From positions 1,302,001-1,366,000 of the forward strand of contig OY762456.1 of NCBI GenBank assembly GCA_963665785.1: a stretch of 64,000 bases of DNA. Reading direction: 5' to 3'. Positions within the stretch are counted from its first letter, which is position 1. Every line of letters starts with the position of its first letter. This DNA comes from UBA7455 sp026713185 (GTDB taxonomy: Bacteria; Pseudomonadota; Gammaproteobacteria; Pseudomonadales; Azotimanducaceae). Below, in pieces: positions 1-8,458 of the stretch. The position numbers were made by a program, and so were the translations under genes. Under the pieces are notes generated by a model. The model made no database searches. It saw only the letters and a program-made list of their open reading frames with translations, and had not been told where the DNA came from.

Positions 1-1
1 C

Positions 2-364
2 GTTGCCTGTAATCTCTGTGCCGTAGCGTGCCCTGTCGATTGTATTGCCCTGCAAAAAACCGAGGACGAAGACGGTCGCTGGTATCCGGAGTTTTTCCGG
101 ATCAACTTCTCCAGATGCATCATGTGCGGATTCTGTGAGGAAGCCTGTCCGACCTATTCCATCCAGTTAACACCGGATTTTGAAATGTGCGAATACGATC
201 GCCAGAATATGGTGTACGAAAAAGAACATCTGCTCATTGATGGCCCCGGAAAATATCCCGGTTACAACTTTTATCGTGTTGCCGGAAAAGCCATTGGCGG
301 CAAGGCGAAGGGTGAAGCCGAGAATGAGTCTCCGCCGGTGGATATACGGAGTCTTCTGCCATGA
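2..364 (+). CDS. nuoI: NADH-quinone oxidoreductase subunit I, C-terminal part
   Basis: The 5' end lies outside the window. NuoI is the ferredoxin-like 8Fe subunit of complex I that carries the N6a/N6b clusters in the connecting arm and passes electrons toward quinone. Both cysteine clusters are visible: the first, cut at its leading Cys by the window edge, reads ACNLCAVACP, and the second reads CIMCGFCEEACP. The following tail, with YEKEHLLIDG and GKYPGYNFYR, is typical of the family. The stop codon overlaps the nuoJ ATG by four bases, so the two genes are probably translationally coupled. It is the first visible gene of a nuoI-J-K-L-M-N run. Confidence 0.95.
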   Translation, partial: VACNLCAVACPVDCIALQKTEDEDGRWYPEFFRINFSRCIMCGFCEEACPTYSIQLTPDFEMCEYDRQNMVYEKEHLLIDGPGKYPGYNFYRVAGKAIGGKAKGEAENESPPVDIRSLLP

Positions 365-879
365 CACTCGAGCAATTCCTGTTCTATCTTGCGGCGACGA
401 TAGCAGTGGTCTCAACTATCCTGGCGCTCACCCGATATAATGCAACCCATGCCCTGATCTACCTGATTATATCGCTGTTGTCGTCAGCGATTATTTTCTA
501 CCTTCTTGGAGCGCCATTCGCCGCTGTGCTGGAAGTCGTCATTTACGCCGGCGCCATCATGGTTTTATTTGTATTTGTGGTGATGATGCTGAATCTGGGC
601 GCCACGGGCATCGAGCAGGAAATGGTATGGCAAAAACCCCGGATGTGGGCTCTGCCTTCATTGCTCACGCTCATACTGTTTTTTGAAATCATATATGTTC
701 TCTCTACGGACACCGCAAACCATTCCGGGAATGTCATCAGTCCAGGGCAGGTTGGCGAAAAGCTGTTCGGACCTTATGTGCTCGCGGTCGAAATTGCCTC
801 CATGCTGTTGTTGGCAGGATTGGTGGGAGCATATCACCTGGGCCGCCGGTACCTGGCAGAAAGCAGGGGATCCCAATAG
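361..879 (+). CDS. nuoJ: NADH-quinone oxidoreductase subunit J
   Basis: A 172-residue membrane protein with about five hydrophobic segments. It has the NuoJ hallmark stretch AAVLEVVIYAGAIMVLFVFV in the third helix, the region with a pi-bulge near the quinone-linked proton path. The length is normal for proteobacterial NuoJ. The start overlaps nuoI by four bases and the stop overlaps the GTG start of nuoK by one base, so the gene is embedded in a tightly coupled operon. It acts in the inner-membrane arm of complex I. Nothing is missing or unusual. Confidence 0.95.
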   Translation: MTLEQFLFYLAATIAVVSTILALTRYNATHALIYLIISLLSSAIIFYLLGAPFAAVLEVVIYAGAIMVLFVFVVMMLNLGATGIEQEMVWQKPRMWALPSLLTLILFFEIIYVLSTDTANHSGNVISPGQVGEKLFGPYVLAVEIASMLLLAGLVGAYHLGRRYLAESRGSQ

Positions 880-1193
880 TGGAAGCAATCAGCATCCCCC
901 TGGAGCAAAGTCTGGCACTGGCGGCAGTGCTGTTCTGTATTGGTCTGACCGGCGTTATCGTCAGACGCAATATCATCTTTATCCTGATGTCCATAGAAGT
1001 CATGCTGAACGCATGCGGTCTGGCATTTATTGCTGTGGGAGCCCGCTGGAATGAAGCGGACGGGCAGATTATGTTCATGCTGATTCTGACCATCGCCGCA
1101 GCCGAAGTAGCCGTTGGCCTTGGACTGTTGCTGCAGGTCCACAGACGATTCCGGTCTATTGATATCGACCAGGCAAACAGTTTAAAAGGCTAG
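879..1193 (+). CDS. nuoK: NADH-quinone oxidoreductase subunit K
   Basis: A 104-residue, three-helix membrane subunit of complex I, related to MrpC. The two buried glutamates needed for proton transfer are visible in SIEVMLNACG and AAAEVAVGLGL. The start codon is GTG, overlapping the nuoJ stop by one base. The next gene, nuoL, begins immediately after the stop. Length and motifs match the family, so the call is secure. Confidence 0.95.
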   Translation: MEAISIPLEQSLALAAVLFCIGLTGVIVRRNIIFILMSIEVMLNACGLAFIAVGARWNEADGQIMFMLILTIAAAEVAVGLGLLLQVHRRFRSIDIDQANSLKG

Positions 1194-3017
1194 ATGATGA
1201 CGGATCTTCTCTGGTTAATTCCCCTCTTTCCTCTGGTCAGTTTTGTCATTCTGTTTGTCACTGGTGGCCATCTGAAAAAAATCCATGTCGCAATATCCGG
1301 TGTCGGTTCCGTGGGTCTCTCGGCCCTGTTGGTCGGTGTCTTGCTGTTCACCTGGAACGGTACTCCCTTCACCCAGTCGATCTTTTCGTGGATCAATGTG
1401 GGTGGTTTCAATCCGCAGGTCAGTTTTTACCTGGATGGTCTGTCACTCACCATGCTGTGTGTGATTACTGGCGTTGGTTTCCTGATCCATGTTTATTCTT
1501 CCCTGTTCATGGAAGACGATGTCGATTACAGCCGGTTTTTTGCCTATATGAATCTATTTGTGGGCGCCATGCTGATACTGGTTCTGGCTGACAATCTGCT
1601 ACTGCTCTATCTTGGATGGGAAGGCGTTGGACTGTGCAGCTACCTGCTGGTTGGCTTCTGGTATAGAGACCCGGCGAACGGTGCGGCGGCGAGAAAGGCT
1701 TTTATCGTCACCCGGATTGGTGATACCGCCATGGCTCTGGGACTTTTTCTGTTATTCATGCATCTGGGCACTCTGGATATTCAGCCAATGCTTACGGGTG
1801 CGCAGGCGCTATGGCCAAATGGTGATACTGTCGTCACCGTAGCAGCCTTGTTGCTGTTAGGCGGCGCCGTCGGCAAATCAGCGCAACTGCCATTGCAGAC
1901 CTGGCTCCCGGACGCCATGGCCGGCCCAACGCCCGTGAGCGCCCTGATCCATGCGGCGACAATGGTTACCGCCGGTGTCTATCTGGTTGCCAGACTTCAT
2001 GATCTCTATCTGTTGTCGGATTTTGCCATGACCACGGTCGCCATCGTGGGACTGGCCACATCGCTGGTAGCCGCATTCACCGCGTTGACCCAGACCGATA
2101 TCAAACGGATTCTGGCATATTCCACCATCAGTCAAATCGGCTATATGTTCCTGGCTCTGGGTGTTGGCGCATTTTCCTTTGCCATCTTCCACCTGATGAC
2201 CCATGCCTTCTTCAAGGCATTATTGTTCCTGGCCGCGGGGGCGGTGATTTACAGCCTGCACCATGAGCATAATATCTTCAAGATGGGTGGATTAAGACAA
2301 AAACTGCCTGTTGCCTTCTGGAGTTTTATCATCGGCAGCGCCGCACTGGCCGCATTACCCCCAACTTCCGGTTTTTTCAGCAAGGACGCCATTCTGTTAT
2401 CTGCCTGGGACGTCAATCCCTGGTTCTGGGCTGGTGGATTACTGGGCGCTCTGTTGACGGCGATTTACAGTTTCCGTCTGGTCTTTGTGGTGTTTTTTGG
2501 CAACATCAACACGGCGCCCTCGGAACCGGCCGGGTCCAGAATGTCCGTGCCGCTGATTATCCTTTGTATATTCTCCATTATCGGAGGAGTGTTCCATATC
2601 CCCGTGGATCAGGTCTTCCCGGAGAGTTCAGCTGAATCACATAACCTGGTCATTACCTTCGTAACGCCGGCGATACCCGTCATTGGCGTCATCCTGGCCT
2701 ACTTTCTGTTCCTGCGCCGCAGTATTGACCTGTCTGCTCTGCTTGATTCAAAACCCGGCAGGTCGATTCGTGCTTTTCTATTCAGCCATTGGGCAATGGA
2801 CTGGCTGTATCACCGTCTTTTCGTTGTTCCCTATAAGACTATCGCCCGCGTGAATCAATCCGATGCTGTCGACATGATCTATGAAGGTGCTTCAGACCTC
2901 GCCAATATTGCACATTACTGTGTCGCCTTTACCCAGACCGGCCGACTGCGCTGGTATGCCGCTGTCATGGGTATCGGTTTAGTACTGTTGGTTGCCATTA
3001 TTTTGAGGATTCAGTAA
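1194..3017 (+). CDS. nuoL: NADH-quinone oxidoreductase subunit L
   Basis: A 607-residue antiporter-like proton-pumping subunit at the distal end of the complex I membrane arm. Conserved features include LYLGWEGVGLCSYLLVGFW near residue 140 (the TM5 glutamate), QTWLPDAMAGPTPVSALIHA near 240 (with the key lysine just upstream in KSAQLPLQTW), and THAFFKALLFLAAGA near 340. The C-terminal part runs on as the lateral helix and last transmembrane helix expected of NuoL, which separates it from NuoM and MrpD. ATG follows directly after the nuoK stop. The stop shares one base with the nuoM start. Confidence 0.96.
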   Translation: MMTDLLWLIPLFPLVSFVILFVTGGHLKKIHVAISGVGSVGLSALLVGVLLFTWNGTPFTQSIFSWINVGGFNPQVSFYLDGLSLTMLCVITGVGFLIHVYSSLFMEDDVDYSRFFAYMNLFVGAMLILVLADNLLLLYLGWEGVGLCSYLLVGFWYRDPANGAAARKAFIVTRIGDTAMALGLFLLFMHLGTLDIQPMLTGAQALWPNGDTVVTVAALLLLGGAVGKSAQLPLQTWLPDAMAGPTPVSALIHAATMVTAGVYLVARLHDLYLLSDFAMTTVAIVGLATSLVAAFTALTQTDIKRILAYSTISQIGYMFLALGVGAFSFAIFHLMTHAFFKALLFLAAGAVIYSLHHEHNIFKMGGLRQKLPVAFWSFIIGSAALAALPPTSGFFSKDAILLSAWDVNPWFWAGGLLGALLTAIYSFRLVFVVFFGNINTAPSEPAGSRMSVPLIILCIFSIIGGVFHIPVDQVFPESSAESHNLVITFVTPAIPVIGVILAYFLFLRRSIDLSALLDSKPGRSIRAFLFSHWAMDWLYHRLFVVPYKTIARVNQSDAVDMIYEGASDLANIAHYCVAFTQTGRLRWYAAVMGIGLVLLVAIILRIQ

Positions 3018-4528
3018 TGCTGATAGTTGCCATTTTACTGATTCTGTTTCTGGGTGGACTCATCGCCTGGCGGAGCGAAGCCTGGAATCCGGACTGGCCG
3101 GCATGGATATCCCTGTTCACCATTGTGCTGTGCGGGATACTCACAGCCTTTCTATTCCAGTTGCCTGCTGAACAAATGTTGCTGGCGGGCAGCAGTACCG
3201 ACTGGCTGCTGGTGATCAACCAACCGTGGATTCCACGGTTCGGTATCAGTTTTCTGTTTGCTCTGGATGGTCTGTCATTGATCATGGTGGCGCTGACCAT
3301 TTTCCTGGGGCTTGTTGCACTGGTCTCTTCCTGGGATGAGATTGATTATCGCCCGGGTTTCTTCCAATTCAATCTTCTGTGGACACTGGCCGGGGTTGTC
3401 GGCGTTTTTGTAGCTCTGGACCTGTTTCTGTTTTTCTTCTTCTGGGAAGTCATGCTGATTCCCATGTACTTTCTCATCGCTATCTGGGGCCACGAGAGGA
3501 AAGCCTACGCTGCAATGAAGTTCTTCCTGTTCACACAAATCAGCGGTCTGCTGATGCTGGTCTCTATTCTGGGATTGGTTTTCACGGCAGCAGGTCCACT
3601 GGGAGGCTTCAGTTTCAGCTACTTCGATCTTGTTGGAATACCGCTTGACTCCACGGTGGCCTGGTATTTGATGCTCGGGTTCTTCATTGCCTTTGTCGTC
3701 AAACTCCCGGGATTCCCCTTCCATACATGGCTTCCGGATGCGCACACCCAGGCGCCTACGGCGGCAAGTGTTCTGCTTGCAGGAATTCTGCTCAAGACAG
3801 GCGCTTACGGACTGATCCGTTTCACAGTACCGCTGTTCCCGGAAGCCTCTCTGGATATTTCACAACCGGCAATGCTGCTGGGAGCCCTCGGCGTCGTTTA
3901 CGGCGCCGTGCTGGCCTTTGCACAGGATGATTTCAAACGCCTTGTCGCTTACTCCAGTGTCAGTCATATGGGATTTGTACTGATCGGCGTATATGCCTGG
4001 CGTGAATTGACCCTGCAGGGCGCCGTCATGCAGATGGTGGCCCATGGATTGTCAACGGCCGCATTGTTCATGATTGCCGGAGCCTTGCAGCATCGACTGC
4101 ATACACGCGCCATGTCCGAGATGGGCGGATTATGGGTCAAAATGCCGCGCATGGGCGCCATTGCCATGTTCTTTATCGTGGCCTCTCTGGGGATGCCCGG
4201 TCTGGGTAATTTCGTAGGTGAATTCCTGGTGCTGCTGGGGACATTCGAGGTCAATATGCCGATCACCATATTGGCGGCGGTGGGACTCATAACCGCGGCA
4301 ATATATTCTCTGGAGGCGATGCAGAAGGCCTTTCAGGGTGAACCGGCGCCATCTCTGGATGTTCAGGATTTTGGCGCCCGGGATGTGTCCGTGCTGGGAC
4401 TGGTGATGGCGGGTCTGTTGATACTCGGAATCTATCCACAACCGGTCTTTGACATGGTAGAGCCTGCGCTGTCCAGCCTCTATTCCCTGACAAATACAGG
4501 TCAGCCCTGGGTGGGGGCACTACAATGA
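3017..4528 (+). CDS. nuoM: NADH-quinone oxidoreductase subunit M
   Basis: A 503-residue antiporter-like subunit of complex I. Motifs include FFFFWEVMLIPMYFLIAIWG near residue 140, KLPGFPFHTWLPDAHTQAPT near 235, and VAHGLSTAALFMIAGALQ near 345. All are characteristic of NuoM, including the His/Lys-rich proton channel positions. It overlaps nuoL by one base and nuoN by four bases (ATGA), consistent with coupled translation in the nuo operon. The length is normal. Confidence 0.96.
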   Translation: MLIVAILLILFLGGLIAWRSEAWNPDWPAWISLFTIVLCGILTAFLFQLPAEQMLLAGSSTDWLLVINQPWIPRFGISFLFALDGLSLIMVALTIFLGLVALVSSWDEIDYRPGFFQFNLLWTLAGVVGVFVALDLFLFFFFWEVMLIPMYFLIAIWGHERKAYAAMKFFLFTQISGLLMLVSILGLVFTAAGPLGGFSFSYFDLVGIPLDSTVAWYLMLGFFIAFVVKLPGFPFHTWLPDAHTQAPTAASVLLAGILLKTGAYGLIRFTVPLFPEASLDISQPAMLLGALGVVYGAVLAFAQDDFKRLVAYSSVSHMGFVLIGVYAWRELTLQGAVMQMVAHGLSTAALFMIAGALQHRLHTRAMSEMGGLWVKMPRMGAIAMFFIVASLGMPGLGNFVGEFLVLLGTFEVNMPITILAAVGLITAAIYSLEAMQKAFQGEPAPSLDVQDFGARDVSVLGLVMAGLLILGIYPQPVFDMVEPALSSLYSLTNTGQPWVGALQ

Positions 4529-5946
4529 GCCTCCATGAATTAAGCGCAATCGGACCCCTTCTGACCCTGACCAGTGTCATTCTGATTCAGATGATGGTGA
4601 TCGCATTCGCCAGAAATCTCAAAGTGACTGTCATCATCTCATGTGTCGGACTTCTGTTGACCCTGCTGGCGTTCAATCCTGTGTTGCCGATGATGCCTGT
4701 TGCCGTAACGCCATTGCTCAGTGTTGATGGCTACTCGGTATTCTTTTCCGGATTGATCATCGTCGCAGCACTTGCGGTCACGATGATGGGATACGACTAT
4801 TTCAAAGACCGGGGAGTAAACCAGGACGAGTTTTTTCTGTTGCTGCTGTTGGCAACCCTGGGCGCACTTGTTCTGGTCAGCAGCACTCACTTTGCTTCCT
4901 TCATACTGGGACTGGAATTACTGGGCGTCTCACTGTACACGATGATGAGTTATCCCATAAAAGGTGTACTGACTCTGGAAGCTGCCCTCAAGTATCTGAT
5001 CCTTTCCGGTGTATCATCCGCGTTTATCCTGTTTGGCATAGCTTTACTCTATGCGGCAAACGGCACACTGAACTTTGAACCCGGTATTGAATCAGGAGGA
5101 CTGTATCTGGCCGGCGGCACGGCACTGGTTTTGGCGGGTATCCTGTTCAAGTTGTCCGTAGTGCCTTTTCACATGTGGACACCAGATGTTTATGAAGGAG
5201 CCCCGGCGCCGGCTACTGCTTTTATTGCCACGGTATCCAAAGGCGCCATTTTTGCTGTATTGCTACGATTTTTTGCCGACAGCGGGCTGTATTTACTGGA
5301 AACCGTCATGTCAGGACTGGTCCTTGTCGCTATTGCCTCCATACTCGTCGGTAACCTGCTGGCGTTGCGACAGGACAGCGTCAAACGAATTCTGGCTTAC
5401 TCTTCGATTGCTCACCTTGGATATCTTATGGTGGCATTTATCGCAGCCGGTTTGAGTGGGGGCAGAGAACTTGCCACTGAAGCAGCCGGTTACTTCCTGT
5501 TCGCCTACTTCGTCACGACTACAGGCGCATTTGGCATCGTGACTATCCTTTCCATCTCTTCTCCTGACAAGGACATCAGTAATCTGTCTGATTACCAGGG
5601 ACTATTCTGGCGGCGTCCGGTTCTGGCTTTGGCATTTACACTGATGTTGCTGTCACTTGCCGGCATACCACTGACCATCGGATTTATCGGTAAATTCTAT
5701 ATTTTCGCCAGTGGCGTATCGATGACTCTGTGGCTATTAATCGCCGTTGTAATTCTGGGAAGCGGCATCGGACTTTTCTATTATCTACGGATTATTTTCA
5801 CCATGACCCAGCGAATCGAAACGTCTGGAGAAATTCATATTCCAGTCACTGCAGGATGGGTTATGCTAACGCTTTCAGGGACACTGTTACTGTTCGGTGT
5901 CTATCCGGCGCCTTTGATCAGTTTAATCAGGAATCTGGTTCTGTGA
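4525..5946 (+). CDS. nuoN: NADH-quinone oxidoreductase subunit N
   Basis: A 473-residue antiporter-like subunit that closes the visible nuo operon. The family signature is seen in FILGLELLGVSLYTMMSYPI near residue 130 and in KLSVVPFHMWTPDVYEGAPA near 215, with VKRILAYSSIAHLGYLMVAF near 290. It overlaps nuoM by four bases. After its stop there are 137 bases without a gene before the Mrp cluster, so the two could be one long transcript or separate units. I see no clear terminator in the gap. Confidence 0.96.
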   Translation: MSLHELSAIGPLLTLTSVILIQMMVIAFARNLKVTVIISCVGLLLTLLAFNPVLPMMPVAVTPLLSVDGYSVFFSGLIIVAALAVTMMGYDYFKDRGVNQDEFFLLLLLATLGALVLVSSTHFASFILGLELLGVSLYTMMSYPIKGVLTLEAALKYLILSGVSSAFILFGIALLYAANGTLNFEPGIESGGLYLAGGTALVLAGILFKLSVVPFHMWTPDVYEGAPAPATAFIATVSKGAIFAVLLRFFADSGLYLLETVMSGLVLVAIASILVGNLLALRQDSVKRILAYSSIAHLGYLMVAFIAAGLSGGRELATEAAGYFLFAYFVTTTGAFGIVTILSISSPDKDISNLSDYQGLFWRRPVLALAFTLMLLSLAGIPLTIGFIGKFYIFASGVSMTLWLLIAVVILGSGIGLFYYLRIIFTMTQRIETSGEIHIPVTAGWVMLTLSGTLLLFGVYPAPLISLIRNLVL

Positions 5947-6083
5947 CCCTGTTCTGGAACAAAGTGGTTCATGACTGCAGGAAGGAGAATCGGCTTATTT
6001 CAAGGATTTTCAGTCTCAAAGGTCTGATGGGAACTGCTTCCGTAATATCGTGTTGAGACGGCGTATTTAACGAGGATTCATAC

Positions 6084-6569
6084 TTGAAGAGCAATCGACT
6101 CGGGATCGTTACCGCGATAGTGGTTCTTGCCCTCCTGTGGATCGCGCTATCGGGGTATTTCACCGTATTGCAACTATCGCTGGGCGCCATCTCCTGCCTG
6201 TTCGTCATCTGGTTAACAATACGACTTGAACTGCTGCCGGAGGAGACACGACGGATATCGCTGATTCGCCTGGTTGCCTATCTCATCTGGTTAGTGCAGG
6301 AAATCATCTTTTCAAACTTCAGGATTGCCCGTATTGTTCTATCCCGCAGACCAGAATTACATCGCCGTGTTGTCCATTCGAAAGTCAAACAACGTACCAC
6401 ACTGGGTGTTGCTATTTATGCAAACTCCATCACGCTGACCCCGGGTACCGTCACCCTGGATGCCGAAGCTGATGATCTCTCTGTCCATGTACTGACCAGG
6501 AGATGTGCAGATGATTTACTGGGTGATGAAATGAACCAGCGGGTGGCTGGAATCGAGGGCAGGCCATGA
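6084..6569 (+). CDS. mrpE: Na+/H+ antiporter subunit E (MrpE/MnhE)
   Basis: A 161-residue membrane protein of the MrpE family, one of the small subunits of the multi-subunit Mrp cation/proton antiporter. The N-terminal half carries helices, and the C-terminal half has the family motif around TLGVAIYANSITLTPGTVTL, followed by a cytoplasmic domain (LSVHVLTRR). The start is TTG at 6084, preceded by CGAGG about nine bases upstream. The stop overlaps the mrpF ATG by four bases. It heads a nine-gene cluster running to 13310. Confidence 0.9.
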   Translation: MKSNRLGIVTAIVVLALLWIALSGYFTVLQLSLGAISCLFVIWLTIRLELLPEETRRISLIRLVAYLIWLVQEIIFSNFRIARIVLSRRPELHRRVVHSKVKQRTTLGVAIYANSITLTPGTVTLDAEADDLSVHVLTRRCADDLLGDEMNQRVAGIEGRP

Positions 6570-6850
6570 TGTTCGCTGCAGCTACAATCGCCATTCTGGT
6601 GGTCATGGCGCTCCTGCTGTCCCGGGCATTTCTAGGCCCTACGCTGTATGACCGGATTCTTGCGATCAACGGTTTTGGGACGGCAACAGTGCTGCTTATC
6701 GCGTTGCTGGGATTTTTGACGGATCGACCAGAATTTCTGGACATCGCCCTGCTGTATGCCCTGATCAATTTCGTGGGCACTCTGGCTGTGCTCGCGTTCT
6801 TTCGTTATGGCGGCCTTGGTCATCCCGGAGAAACCCGTGATAATCGTTGA
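6566..6850 (+). CDS. mrpF: Na+/H+ antiporter subunit F (MrpF)
   Basis: A 94-residue, three-helix protein. GPTLYDRILAINGFGTATV and FLDIALLYALINFVGTLAVL are the classic MrpF signatures. It is part of the Mrp complex needed for Na+(or Li+)/H+ exchange. It overlaps mrpE by four bases, and its 3' end overlaps the preferred mrpG start by 14 bases. The length is normal for the family. Confidence 0.92.
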   Translation: MMFAAATIAILVVMALLLSRAFLGPTLYDRILAINGFGTATVLLIALLGFLTDRPEFLDIALLYALINFVGTLAVLAFFRYGGLGHPGETRDNR

Positions 6851-7160
6851 TCTGTTGAGCTGGGCGTTGCTGTTGACCGGCAGCATTTTCTGTCTGATCG
6901 GCGCCCTGGGTGTGCTGCGGTTGCCGGACTACTTCAGCCGCATTCACGCCGTTGGTATACTGGATACAATGGGCGTGGGCGCCATGTTGACAGGCTTGAT
7001 GCTGCAGGGCGGATTTACCCTGGTGACCGTGAAACTCGGTCTTATTCTGGTCTTCATCATGATCACCGGCCCTACCGCCACTCATGCTCTTGCACGAGCG
7101 GCGCTTCATGATGGTTACACGCCACCACTTGACGAGGATAGTTCCCCATCGAACATCTGA
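6837..7160 (+). CDS. mrpG: Na+/H+ antiporter subunit G (MrpG)
   Basis: An approximately 107-residue small membrane subunit of the Mrp antiporter. The conserved block LGVLRLPDYFSRIHAVGILD and the following TMGVGAMLTGLML are typical of MrpG. The reading frame is open back to 6807 (ATG). The GTG at 6837, giving MIIVDLLSWALLLTGS, matches the usual MrpG N-terminus and leaves a 14-base rather than 44-base overlap with mrpF, so I prefer it. The C-terminal tail is polar and probably cytoplasmic. Confidence 0.88.
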   Translation: MIIVDLLSWALLLTGSIFCLIGALGVLRLPDYFSRIHAVGILDTMGVGAMLTGLMLQGGFTLVTVKLGLILVFIMITGPTATHALARAALHDGYTPPLDEDSSPSNI

Positions 7161-7180
7161 TTGACATCATCCTGCTGACC

Positions 7181-7687
7181 TTGCTGGCGGTAACAGCAAT
7201 TGCACTGGTACGTCTGCACAGCCTGTTTGCGGCAGCCATGCTGACGGGTATCTACAGTCTTCTGTGTGCATCACTGTTTGTGCTTATGGACGCCGTGGAT
7301 GTTGCTTTTACGGAAGCTGCAGTGGGTGCTGGAATCATCACGGTCATGTTGCTGGGGACGCTGGCGCTGACCAGGGAATCCCCGGAGAATAAGGAACCTC
7401 ACCGGTTACGTATACTGCCTCTGGCTGTCGTTGTGATTACAGGTGCAGCATTGATTTATGCGACCCGTGACATGCCGGCTTTTGGTGACCCCTATGCGCC
7501 TGCTCACCAGCATGTGGCTCCCCGCTACATCGAGAAATCCGGCGCCGAAGTGGGTCCACCCAATATCGTCACTTCCGTGCTGGCAAGTTACCGCGGTTAC
7601 GACACGCTGGGTGAAGTGACGGTAATCTTTACAGCTGGTGTGGGCGTCATAATGCTACTCGGCCACCGCCGAAAAGACCGGAGTTGA
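7181..7687 (+). CDS. MbhD-like (DUF4040) antiporter subunit
   Basis: This protein corresponds to the MbhD/MbhE-like part that in canonical MrpA is fused to the C-terminus of the large subunit. LFAAAMLTGIYSLLCASLFV and VDVAFTEAAVGAGIITVMLL are its recognisable helices. The C-terminal half, with PNIVTSVLASYRGYDTLGE and a last helix, resembles MbhE. The first canonical start is TTG at 7181. The frame is open upstream as IEHLIDIILLT, which looks like the real N-terminus of the family, so translation may begin at a rare codon (ATC 7148, CTG 7157 or ATT 7160) at or next to the mrpG stop. Confidence 0.82.
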   Translation: MLAVTAIALVRLHSLFAAAMLTGIYSLLCASLFVLMDAVDVAFTEAAVGAGIITVMLLGTLALTRESPENKEPHRLRILPLAVVVITGAALIYATRDMPAFGDPYAPAHQHVAPRYIEKSGAEVGPPNIVTSVLASYRGYDTLGEVTVIFTAGVGVIMLLGHRRKDRS

Positions 7688-7688
7688 C

Positions 7689-8108
7689 ATGCGACGTAAT
7701 CCAGTCGTCAGTGAAGTTTCCGACCTGCTGGTACCGGCCATACTGCTGTTTGGGTTGTATGTTCAGTTCCATGGAGATTTCGGACCTGGCGGGGGTTTCC
7801 AGGCCGGGGTCATCTTTGCCGTGGGCATCATCCTTTATGCATTGATTCATGGCCTGGAGAAAACCCGGAAGTCCATTCCAGACAATATCCTGTACGTATG
7901 CATGGCCCTCGGTTTGTTACTCTTTGCAGGTACAGGATTAATCTCGATGTTCCTGGACGGGGAATTTCTCAATTACAGCGTGCTGGCCAAAACTCCGTTA
8001 GCCGGGCAACATCTGGGCATTTTGCTGATTGAACTGGGCATTGGCATAACCGTTGCCGCTGTGTTGATAACGCTGTTTTATGCATTTGCCGGACGGCGGA
8101 ACAAATGA
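7689..8108 (+). CDS. mrpB: Na+/H+ antiporter subunit B (MrpB/MnhB)
   Basis: A 139-residue, four-helix protein of the MnhB family. The motif LYVQFHGDFGPGGGFQAGVI, with its glycine-rich turn, is diagnostic, followed by LLIELGIGITVAAVLITLFY in the last helix. It starts two bases after the previous stop and overlaps mrpC by four bases. It is a structural subunit of the Mrp complex in the inner membrane. No anomalies are visible. Confidence 0.92.
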   Translation: MRRNPVVSEVSDLLVPAILLFGLYVQFHGDFGPGGGFQAGVIFAVGIILYALIHGLEKTRKSIPDNILYVCMALGLLLFAGTGLISMFLDGEFLNYSVLAKTPLAGQHLGILLIELGIGITVAAVLITLFYAFAGRRNK

Positions 8109-8458
8109 ACTGGATATTGCACTACAACTACTGGGTCGTCATTTTTCTGATGATGACGGGTCTTTACCTGGTATTTGCCCGTGCAAATCTCATTCGGAAG
8201 GTGATCGGCCTCAACATTTTCCAGACTTCGGTTTTCATTCTCTTCATATCGGCGGGTGCAGTCCGGCAGGCGAGTGCACCAATTCTCTCCGAATCAATTA
8301 CAAGTTATGCGAACCCACTGCCACATGCACTGATTCTTACCGCCATCGTCGTCGGCGTAGCAACAACGGCACTGGCACTGGCTTTGATAGTTCGCATTCA
8401 CGAAGCCTATGGCGCCATTGATGACGATTTGATTCATCGCCAGAGCGGAGAAAGTTGA
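8105..8458 (+). CDS. mrpC: Na+/H+ antiporter subunit C (MrpC/MnhC)
   Basis: A 117-residue NuoK-like subunit. The helices are LMMTGLYLVFARANLIRKVI, GLNIFQTSVFILFISAGAV and HALILTAIVVGVATTALALA, all in the expected order. Like NuoK it should sit next to the large antiporter-like subunits. It overlaps mrpB by four bases and shares a TTGA overlap with the TTG start of the following mrpD-type gene. Confidence 0.92.
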   Translation: MNWILHYNYWVVIFLMMTGLYLVFARANLIRKVIGLNIFQTSVFILFISAGAVRQASAPILSESITSYANPLPHALILTAIVVGVATTALALALIVRIHEAYGAIDDDLIHRQSGES

